From NCBI GenBank assembly GCA_003140595.1, contig PLKG01000107.1:1-48035 (forward strand): a stretch of 48,035 bases of DNA, in the 5' to 3' direction. The position numbers were made by a program, and so were the translations under genes. Below, in pieces: positions 41,659 to 48,035 of the stretch. The notes beneath the pieces are model-generated. The model was not told where the DNA came from, made no database searches, and saw only the letters and a list, made by a program, of their open reading frames with translations. This stretch comes from Acidimicrobiaceae bacterium. Its GTDB lineage: Bacteria > Actinomycetota > Acidimicrobiia > Acidimicrobiales > Bog-793. How positions within the stretch are numbered: the stretch's first letter is position 1; each line of letters opens with the position of its first letter.

Positions 41659-42468
41659 ATGAACCGGCTCGGGGCACGTGATCAGCGTGTCCAGCGCCTG
41701 CGGCAGCTGCTGCGCCGAAGAAGTGTCCGCGATGTCGAGCACGCTTTTGTCGCCGAGGGCGTGAGAATCGTCGAGGCGGCCTTGGATGCAGGTGCGCCCG
41801 TCGAGTCGCTTTTCGTCGCCGCCGAGTGGCGGTCCTCGGCGTCGGTGACGGCGGTCGTCGAGCGGGCGGGCCGGACCGGTCTCCCGGTCTACGAGCTCGG
41901 GCCCGGGATCATGGAGCGCGTGGCCGACACCGTGAGCCCACAGGCGGTTTGCGCCGTCGTCGATACCGTCGGCCTCGGGCTCGATGAACTGCTGTCGCGG
42001 CCGGGGGCAGGCCTTGTTCTCGTGTGCGTGGACGTGCGCGATCCGGGCAACCTGGGGGCGGTGCTCCGCATCGCCGGTGCGACAGGCGTCTTTGGAGTGA
42101 TCTGCTGTGAGGGGACCGTAGATCCGTTCAATCCGAAAGTGGTGCGTGCGAGTGCCGGGGCATTGTTCCGCGTGCCGCTCGTGACAGACGTCGTGCCTGC
42201 CGACGCGCTCGGCGGTCTCGCCGCGCGCGGCTACCGGTTGTGGGCAACGGTCCCGAGAGGGGGAACCGACTACGAGGTTGCGAACTTAGACGGCCCTACG
42301 GCGCTCGTGCTCGGCAACGAGGGGGCCGGACTGCCCGGCGAGGTGCTGGACCGGTTGCACGGTTCGGTGACGATCCCAATGGCGGAGGGGACCGAGTCGT
42401 TGAACGTCGCGATGACAGCCGCCGTGCTCTGCTTCGACGTGGTGCGCCGGCGCCGAGGCGTCAGTTGA
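41659..42468 (+). CDS. SpoU/TrmH-family RNA 2'-O-methyltransferase
   Basis: A SAM-dependent methylase with the trefoil-knot fold. The N-terminal RNA-binding part (1-105) has RLRQLLRRRSVRDVEHAFVA. The catalytic domain has all three motifs: VRDPGNLGAVLRIAGATG, ALVLGNEGAGLPGEV and IPMAEGTESLNVAMTAAVL. Position between rplT and pheS is the usual place for an rRNA (23S) methyltransferase of this family. The exact target nucleotide cannot be read from sequence. Confidence 0.92.
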   Translation: MNRLGARDQRVQRLRQLLRRRSVRDVEHAFVAEGVRIVEAALDAGAPVESLFVAAEWRSSASVTAVVERAGRTGLPVYELGPGIMERVADTVSPQAVCAVVDTVGLGLDELLSRPGAGLVLVCVDVRDPGNLGAVLRIAGATGVFGVICCEGTVDPFNPKVVRASAGALFRVPLVTDVVPADALGGLAARGYRLWATVPRGGTDYEVANLDGPTALVLGNEGAGLPGEVLDRLHGSVTIPMAEGTESLNVAMTAAVLCFDVVRRRRGVS

Positions 42469-42524
42469 AGGTGCCCTAACATGTCGCCATCGCAACAGAG
42501 GACCGGGCGCTCGAAGGTGGCGTC

Positions 42525-43571
42525 GTGACAACCGCTTCGGCCGAGGAGATGGCACAGCTCGAGGCCGACGCGACCGCCGCGCTCGCAGGAGCGGGCGACA
42601 TCGCGCAGCTCGACGAACGCGAGCGGGTGGCCTTCCGGTCGAAGAGATCACGCTTTGCCGAGATGTACCAGAAGCTGGGGTCGACCCCGCCCGACGAGCG
42701 CCGTGTGCTCGGGCGGCTCTTGAACGAGCTCCGCGGCCGGCTCGAAGTGGTGGCCAACGCCCGGCGGGCCGAGCTCGTGGCGGCCGCCCGGATCGAACGG
42801 CTCGCAGCGGACCGCCTGGACCTGACCGAGGTCCTGCCGGGGCGCCTTCAGGGCCACCTGAATCTCGTGACTCAGACGCGTGAGGCGCTAGAGGATGTCT
42901 TCGTCGGCATGGGCTATGAGATCGCGGAGGGTCCCGAGGTCGAGACAGGTTGGCGTAACTTCGGGGCGCTCAACATCGGTGAGGATCATCCTGCTCGGAG
43001 CCCACTCGACACCTTCTATGTCGACTTCGGTGAGCCGTGGAGCGTGCTGTTGCGCCCGCACACCTCACCTGTCCAGATCCGGCTCCTCGAGCGGGGCGTG
43101 TTGCCGATCTACGCCGTCGCCCCGGGTCGCACCTACCGCAAGGACACACCGGACTCGACGCATCTTCCGGTGTTCCACCAGATCGAGGGGTTGGTCGTCG
43201 ACCGGGGCGTCACATTCGCAGACTTGAAGGGGACGATCGACACCTTCGTCCGCGCCGTGTTCGGCGACGGAACCCGGACCAGGTTGAGGCCTGCGTACTT
43301 CCCCTTCACCGAGCCGTCGGCCGAGTTCGAGATGTCGTGTGTGATCTGTGGCGGCGACGGATGCCGCACCTGCAGCGGTGTGGGATGGATCGAGCTCGGC
43401 GGTTGCGGGATGGTGCACCCGGCGGTCTTCGAGGCGACCGGGGTCGATCCCGAGGAGTGGACGGGATTCGCGTTCGGGTTCGGCATCGACCGGATTGCCT
43501 TCATGCGCCACGGCATCTCCGACCTGAGGGTGATGATCGAGAACGACGTGAGGTTCCTCGCGCAGTTTTGA
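42525..43571 (+). CDS. pheS: Phenylalanyl-tRNA synthetase alpha subunit
   Basis: Catalytic subunit of the alpha2beta2 enzyme. GTG 42525 follows GAAGGTGG. The N-terminal coiled coil (about 1-85) is followed by the class II core: EGPEVETGWRNFGALNIGED, DTFYVDFGEPWSVLLRPHTS, motif 2 (YRKDTPDSTHLPVFHQIEGL) and motif 3 (GFGFGIDRIAFMRHGI-like). It has a Cys cluster, CVICGGDGCRTCSGVGW, possibly metal-binding, seen in some PheS proteins. It is 348 aa. Confidence 0.96.
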   Translation: MTTASAEEMAQLEADATAALAGAGDIAQLDERERVAFRSKRSRFAEMYQKLGSTPPDERRVLGRLLNELRGRLEVVANARRAELVAAARIERLAADRLDLTEVLPGRLQGHLNLVTQTREALEDVFVGMGYEIAEGPEVETGWRNFGALNIGEDHPARSPLDTFYVDFGEPWSVLLRPHTSPVQIRLLERGVLPIYAVAPGRTYRKDTPDSTHLPVFHQIEGLVVDRGVTFADLKGTIDTFVRAVFGDGTRTRLRPAYFPFTEPSAEFEMSCVICGGDGCRTCSGVGWIELGGCGMVHPAVFEATGVDPEEWTGFAFGFGIDRIAFMRHGISDLRVMIENDVRFLAQF

Positions 43572-43647
43572 GCCCATGATTGGTCGCGGGCGCGCCACTG
43601 GCAAGGCACGCGAAGGCAGTACGAACGAGGTTTGAGGAGACGACGAA

Positions 43648-46206
43648 GTGCGCGTTCCACTGTCGTGGTTGCGGGAACTGACCCCGCTCGAGACACGGCC
43701 GACCGACCGTGGCGAGGTTGCCGCGCTCGCAGCAGACCTCGACGCCCTCGGCTTGGTCGTGGAGGGTGTCGAGAAGGTCGGCGAAGGATTGCGCGATGTC
43801 GTGCTGGCCCGGGTCCTCGAGATCGCCGCGATCGCCAAGGCGGACAAGATCCGCCGCGTCGTGGTCGACGCGGGCGGGCCCGAGCCGGTCGAGGTGGTTT
43901 GCGGCGCCTGGAACTTCGAGGTCGGAGACATCGTGCCGTTCGCGCCGATCGGTGCGGTGTTGCCAGGTGAGTTCCGTATCGAGCAGCGGCGCATGCGGGG
44001 CGTGGTCTCAAACGGGATGCTGTGCTCGGGTCGTGAGCTGAGGTTGTCGGAGGACCAGGGCGGAATTCTGGTTCTCGGGCGCGACGTTGGTCCCGTCGGT
44101 CCTTCGGTGCCTGAGGGAGTCAAGAGGGTTGACGCCGGACTGGAGCTGGGGCTTCCGCTCGCCGACTACCTGGGCGCCGCGTTCGAGCCTGACGTCGTGT
44201 TCGACCTCGCGATCGAGGGCAACCGGCCCGACTGCTTGTGCATCGCGGGCATCGCTCGCGACATTGCCGCGCTTGTCGGCCTGCCGCTGCAGCTGCCGGA
44301 GCCTGTCGTCGAAGAGGGGCCCGAGCCGGCTTCTCGCTATGCGAGCGTCGAAGTGCTCGCGCCGCAGCTGTGCCACCGACTGATCGGCAAGGTTCTGCTC
44401 GGAGTCTCGAGCGTCGCTTCGCCCGCTCTCATCGCTCGCCGCCTGACGCTCGCGGGTATGCGGCCGATCGACTCGATCGTCGACGCGTCGAATTACGTCA
44501 TGTTGGAGCTCGGCCAGCCGACCCATCCCTACGACCTCGATCGGCTCGCAGGCCACGGGCTGCGAGTTCGCTCGGCACGGCCCGGCGAGGAGATCGTCAC
44601 GCTGGACGGTGTGACCCGGGTGCTCGGTCGGCCACCGGTCGGTTCGAGAGATTCGATCCCGGGGAGCGACTGCCTGATCTGCGACGCCGAGGATCGTCCG
44701 GTCGGCATCGGGGGCATCATGGGCGGCCAGTCGAGCGAGATCTCGACAGAGGCCTCGCGAGTCCTTCTCGAGGTCGGCTACTTCGTTCCTCTGGCTATCG
44801 CACGGACCGCTCGGATTGTCGGGCTGAGGAGCGAGGCCTCGGTTCGGTTCGAGCGCGGTGTCGATCGCGAAGGCATGGAGCGCGCGGCGCTGCGTTTCTG
44901 CGAGCTCGTGGTAGACGCAGCCCGCGCGGCCGGCGTCGCCCCGCCGGTGATCGCATCGGGTTTGATCGACGCGGAAAGCGTTGCCTATGTCCCACTCCGC
45001 ATCCCGGTGCGAGCCGGCCGGGTCGGCGCCCTGCTCGGAACCAAGATTCAAGACGCCGAGCTCGGGCGGCTCCTGGATCCGCTCGGCTTTGTGACACGGT
45101 CTCCGGCCGGCCCGGGCACAGGCGGTCTTCTGGAGGTGGAGGTGCCCTCGTTCCGCCCTGACGTCCGCAGGGAGGTGGACGTGACCGAGGAAGTGGCGCG
45201 GCGCATCGGTTACCAGCAGCTGCCCACATCGCAACGACGGTCACCGTATGTGGGCAGGCTCACCGACGTGCAGATCCTCCGGCGCCGGTTGAAGCGGATC
45301 CTCGCCGGCCTCGGCGCTCACGAAGCCTGGACGACGTCCATCGTCGATCCCCGGGACCAGTTGCGCGGGGGAGTCACGGTCCGCCTCGTGGCCCTCTTGA
45401 ACCCGATGGTCGCCGAGGAATCTGTGCTCAGGGGAGGCCTGCTTCCCGGACTGCTCGGGGCGGCGCGTCACAACCTCAGCCATCGCCACCCTTGGTTGCG
45501 GCTCTTCGAGATAGGCGACGTGTTCGCGTTGCCGGGCGTCGCGACAGAGGGGGGCTCCGACTCAGCTCCTGGTCTGACGCGGGAGGTGAGCCTGGAACTG
45601 CCCGAGGAACGCGAGCTCGTCGGGTTGCTCCTCACGGACCTTGACGACGACGCCGGCGCAGCTTTGAACGCCTGGCGCGTTGTCGCCGATGCCCTCCGGC
45701 TCGAAGATGTCGAGCTTCGCCCGGCGAGTCACGAGGGGATGCACCCGGCGCGGACGGCCGAGGTGGTGGCCGGCGGCACTGTGCTCGGAGTCGTGGGTGA
45801 GCTCGATCCTGAGACGCTTCAGGAATACGGGCTCGTCCAGCCGCGGGCAGGGTGGCTGGAGCTCGATCTTCACAAGCTGGCTGCGGCGCCCCTACGGCCG
45901 CTCGCCGCGCGCCCGGTGAGTCGCTTTCCCTCCAGCGATGTCGACCTCGCCTTCGTCGTGGATGACTCCGTCCCTGCGGCGGCGATCGAGGTGGCGCTCG
46001 GTCGCGCGGCGGGCGAGTTGTGCGAGTCCGTGGAGCTGTTCGATGTCTACCGGGGGGCCGCAGTGCGCGAGGGCTCGCGGAGCCTGGCCTACCGGTTGCG
46101 TTTTTGCGCCCTGGACCGGACGCTGACCGACGGCGAGGTGGCAGGGCTGCGGTCCCAGTGCATCGCTGCGGTGGAGACCAAGCACCGCGCCACGCTCCGG
46201 AGCTGA
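43648..46206 (+). CDS. pheT: Phenylalanyl-tRNA synthetase beta subunit
   Basis: Large subunit, 852 aa. GTG start giving RVPLSWLRELTPLE, with GAGGAGA upstream. The tRNA-binding OB domain lies at about 45-155 (RVLEIAAIAKADKIRRVVV, GRELRLSEDQGGILVL). B3/B4 has the editing region and LGQPTHPYDLDRLAG. B5 has VEVPSFRPDVRREVDVTEEV. The core-like domain has LLNPMVAEESVLRGGLLPGL. The FDX-ACB C-terminus is VSRFPSSDVDLAFVVDD through to CALDRTLTDGEVAGL. It follows pheS by 76 nt and closes the infC-pheT run. Confidence 0.96.
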   Translation: MRVPLSWLRELTPLETRPTDRGEVAALAADLDALGLVVEGVEKVGEGLRDVVLARVLEIAAIAKADKIRRVVVDAGGPEPVEVVCGAWNFEVGDIVPFAPIGAVLPGEFRIEQRRMRGVVSNGMLCSGRELRLSEDQGGILVLGRDVGPVGPSVPEGVKRVDAGLELGLPLADYLGAAFEPDVVFDLAIEGNRPDCLCIAGIARDIAALVGLPLQLPEPVVEEGPEPASRYASVEVLAPQLCHRLIGKVLLGVSSVASPALIARRLTLAGMRPIDSIVDASNYVMLELGQPTHPYDLDRLAGHGLRVRSARPGEEIVTLDGVTRVLGRPPVGSRDSIPGSDCLICDAEDRPVGIGGIMGGQSSEISTEASRVLLEVGYFVPLAIARTARIVGLRSEASVRFERGVDREGMERAALRFCELVVDAARAAGVAPPVIASGLIDAESVAYVPLRIPVRAGRVGALLGTKIQDAELGRLLDPLGFVTRSPAGPGTGGLLEVEVPSFRPDVRREVDVTEEVARRIGYQQLPTSQRRSPYVGRLTDVQILRRRLKRILAGLGAHEAWTTSIVDPRDQLRGGVTVRLVALLNPMVAEESVLRGGLLPGLLGAARHNLSHRHPWLRLFEIGDVFALPGVATEGGSDSAPGLTREVSLELPEERELVGLLLTDLDDDAGAALNAWRVVADALRLEDVELRPASHEGMHPARTAEVVAGGTVLGVVGELDPETLQEYGLVQPRAGWLELDLHKLAAAPLRPLAARPVSRFPSSDVDLAFVVDDSVPAAAIEVALGRAAGELCESVELFDVYRGAAVREGSRSLAYRLRFCALDRTLTDGEVAGLRSQCIAAVETKHRATLRS

Positions 46207-46299
46207 TGCGCGCCTGGACCGGAGGCAAAGGGCCGGAGAGGCCGGCAGCGCCTGGGTCCCCGGAGCTGTGAGGCCAGAACGCCGTCGGGACGGGTTTGC

Positions 46300-46821
46300 C
46301 TACCGGGCTCTGCGCTCGGTCCAGACGACCGGGATCGTCGAGCGGTCCAGTGACCCGGGGTGGCGAGGTTGTCCGGCGTTGGTGAGACCGAAGCAGAGCA
46401 TCGCGGTGTTGGCGCGGCGGAGGCGCACGACCTCGTCGAGGGTCTCAGGGCGGAACGGGACGTAGTCGACCCCATCGCCCCAGCCCACGACGACGAGCTC
46501 GGCCCTGGTGACCGCCTGGCGCACGAACGAAAGGTTCTTCGGTCCGACGGGGTCCTCAGCCTCCGACAGTTCCCGGGGCTCTGCGGTACGAAGGGCGAAG
46601 AGGTTGACGATCTCCATCTGGTCGTAACCCCAACGACGGGAGAACTCGCCTGCGCGAAGCGTCGTCGCGTCGTCGACCGTCTCGTCGGTGGTCGAGGGGT
46701 TCAACATGACCCAGGTGATCAGCCGCTCGCCAGGTCCCCACCTCTCGAGGAGCGAGTAACGGTAGCAAGTGCAGTCTGAGAGCGACCACGACCGCGTTGA
46801 ACACTCGGCAAGGATGGTCAT
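46300..46821 (-). CDS. DUF1643 family protein (173 aa)
   Basis: The motifs fit what I recall of DUF1643: YRYSLLERWGPGERLITWVM, LNPSTTDETVDDATTLRA, YDQMEIVNLFALRT and VVVGWGDGVD. Function unknown; the family is sporadic and often found on mobile or accessory DNA. It is convergent with pheT (93 bp between stops). The three Cys near the N-terminus (AECSTRSWSLSDCTC) are unusual. No clear promoter is seen. Confidence 0.82.
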   Translation of the reverse strand: MTILAECSTRSWSLSDCTCYRYSLLERWGPGERLITWVMLNPSTTDETVDDATTLRAGEFSRRWGYDQMEIVNLFALRTAEPRELSEAEDPVGPKNLSFVRQAVTRAELVVVGWGDGVDYVPFRPETLDEVVRLRRANTAMLCFGLTNAGQPRHPGSLDRSTIPVVWTERRAR

Positions 46822-46974
46822 CGTTGCCCGCTGTCACTTCGTGGCGGGATCCTTGGCGAGACAGAGGGGCCGATACCTAGTCCCAGGAGCCGGTGGGCCG
46901 GCTCGACGGCATCGTCGCACACGTTCCTCTTCCTCCTTGTATGAGGCGTCTGTATGTCCACTTGAAGCTTTCGT

Positions 46975-47784
46975 TCAGCTGGCGAGTGCGTCTTCCATCG
47001 CGGTTCGGCTCGGTCCGAGGATCGAACGCAACTTGCGAAGCGCGGCGCCATGGATCTTGCACACCTGAGGTCCACCTACTCCGATGATCTGACCTATCTG
47101 CTCCTGGGTCAGGCCCGCGAAGAAGGACAGGTACAGGACCGTGTGCTCGCGCGCCGCGAGTGTGGCCATCGCTTCCTCGAGCGCCTCGGCCTCGGCCGAC
47201 GCCAGTACTTCAGCTTCTGGCTCGGCGCTCTCGTCGGAGAGAATGTCGACAAAGGCGCCGTCGTTGTGCGCCTGGGAAGTGCTCCGTCCCTCGAGGTGCA
47301 GCAGCTGGGACGAGTTGAGCTCACTCATGAGCTCGGTGGCCTGACGGCTCGTGAGCCCCATGACAGCGCAGACCTCTTCCGGCATCGGGTTCCGCCCCTT
47401 TTCGCCGACCAGCGCGTCATAGGTCGTCCTGTAGGAGATCACGCGCTGGCGTGCCGAGCGCGGCATCCAGTCGAGTCGCCTCAGCTCGTCGAAGATCGAG
47501 CCTCTGATGCAACGACGGGCGTACTGGTCAAAGCGCGAGTTGTCAGGGTCGTTCCAACGCGAGATCGCCCGAACCAGGCCATCTTGACCGAAGCTCCGCA
47601 GATCGCCTGGTTCCCAGTAGGAAAGGATGTAGGAAGGCAGCCGCTGGACGGTCTCGTTGACGAGTGGCTGGTAAGCGACGACGAGTTCGTTGCGGTGCAC
47701 GAGATCCCTGTCGGTGGTGTAAGCCGTCCAGATCTGGTCGAGCGTGTCGTGTCGAAGATGTGCCGACCGAGTACGAACGCCCAT
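46975..47784 (-). CDS. Sigma-70 family factor, FliA/WhiG-like (269 aa)
   Basis: An alternative sigma factor with regions 2, 3 and 4. Region 2 has LVVAYQPLVNETVQRLPSYI, GDLRSFGQDGLVRAISRW and RFDQYARRCIRGSIFDELRR, then LDWMPRSARQR, the FliA/WhiG signature. Region 3 has NPMPEEVCAVMGLTSRQATE. Region 4 has AREHTVLYLSFFAGLTQEQI and GQIIGVGGPQVCKIHGAALR. AAGGAGGAG lies 7 nt before ATG 47784. No flagellar genes are in the window, so motility and developmental roles are both open. Confidence 0.9.
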   Translation of the reverse strand: MGVRTRSAHLRHDTLDQIWTAYTTDRDLVHRNELVVAYQPLVNETVQRLPSYILSYWEPGDLRSFGQDGLVRAISRWNDPDNSRFDQYARRCIRGSIFDELRRLDWMPRSARQRVISYRTTYDALVGEKGRNPMPEEVCAVMGLTSRQATELMSELNSSQLLHLEGRSTSQAHNDGAFVDILSDESAEPEAEVLASAEAEALEEAMATLAAREHTVLYLSFFAGLTQEQIGQIIGVGGPQVCKIHGAALRKLRSILGPSRTAMEDALAS

Positions 47785-47932
47785 ACCAGAGCTCCTCCTT
47801 TGGTGCGTGAAGCCAAGGCGGTGGAGTCCGGTGTTCTCCCAGAAGGAGGTGACGGGCTCCAGCCGTCAGGTCCAGCGGTTGTACGACGGGAACAAACGTT
47901 ACCAGAATGTTCGCGCGATTAGTAGGGGTACG

Positions 47933-47947
47933 GTCACTCTGAGTGAC
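47933..47947. repeat. 15-bp palindrome upstream of the sigma gene
   Basis: GTCACTC, central T, GAGTGAC: a perfect 7-bp inverted repeat about 150 bp before the sigma factor start, in otherwise gene-free DNA (47785-48035). It is short and compact enough to be an operator for a dimeric regulator. I cannot place a promoter reliably around it. Confidence 0.35.
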
Positions 47948-48035
47948 GAAATGTAGGAAAATTCAGGTGAAATGTCGGTGTGAAGGATGTTCACGACGTT
48001 CTCGGCCGAGTGCTTCACCCGATGGCTCCCGCCCG

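Noticed and set aside
46887-46904. 7-bp hairpin GAGCCGG/CCGGCTC between the sigma and DUF1643 genes as a terminator
   Set aside because: There is no T-run on the minus strand after the stem.
47841-47851. AGAAGGAGGTG as the ribosome site of a plus-strand gene, or as part of a 16S rRNA 3' end on minus
   Set aside because: No start codon lies at a proper distance and the following frame stops after about 35 codons. The flanks do not resemble 16S rRNA, so the match is a short coincidence.
1-48035. CRISPR arrays, insertion sequences, integrases, phage structural genes, restriction or toxin-antitoxin genes
   Set aside because: I looked for these on both strands and saw no convincing example.

Overview
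The window is GC-rich, densely coding DNA from an actinomycete. I favour the Acidimicrobiia or a relative, but that is an inference. The lineage rests on an InhA-type enoyl reductase, a BTAD (SARP-type) regulator, a WhiG/FliA-like sigma factor, frequent GTG/TTG starts, probable leaderless promoters, and the order nusA-ylxR-infB-rbfA-truB-ribF.

Layout. (1) 1-53: 3' part of a tRNA-Cys on the minus strand. (2) 674-10781: three co-directional genes for a 1488-aa FN3-containing protein with a cysteine-rich insert, a 173-aa Ala-rich helical protein and a 1694-aa beta-rich protein. None has a visible signal peptide and I cannot assign a function. This is the best candidate for an undescribed system. 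(3) 11169-20011, minus strand: a Tad/Flp pilus operon (cpaB, tadA, tadB, tadC, a small pilin-like gene, two TadE-like genes and a TadG-like gene), followed by a BTAD regulator and an InhA-like enoyl-ACP reductase. Within each of its two blocks (cpaB to tadC, and pilin to tadG) neighbouring genes overlap by 4 nt. (4) 20206-23049: a SIMPL-domain protein, a membrane anti-sigma-like protein and an ECF sigma factor. (5) 23116-34332: rimP-nusA-ylxR, an inserted opposite-strand gene, then infB-rbfA-truB-ribF, def-fmt, rpe and a MogA/MoaB-like gene. (6) 34344-38228: ribD-ribBA-ribH-hisG. (7) 38479-39873: an N-terminally truncated HAD hydrolase and a DUF1844 gene. (8) 40056-46206: infC-rpmI-rplT-rRNA methyltransferase-pheS-pheT. 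(9) 46300-47784, minus strand: a DUF1643 gene and the sigma factor.

Most of the right half is translation and ribosome-assembly housekeeping plus riboflavin synthesis. Its oddest feature is start codons. infC appears to start at ATC, which fits the known autoregulation of IF3. ylxR and rbfA have no in-frame ATG, GTG or TTG before their conserved N-termini. In each, the best placed candidate is a GTA codon 7-8 nt after a purine-rich Shine-Dalgarno-like stretch at the end of the preceding gene. Other oddities are a RibF whose flavokinase half has lost its signature, and an InhA-like enzyme with Ala at the position of InhA Ser94.

All calls come from reading the sequence and translations. No database search was run, so family names are recollections from motifs.
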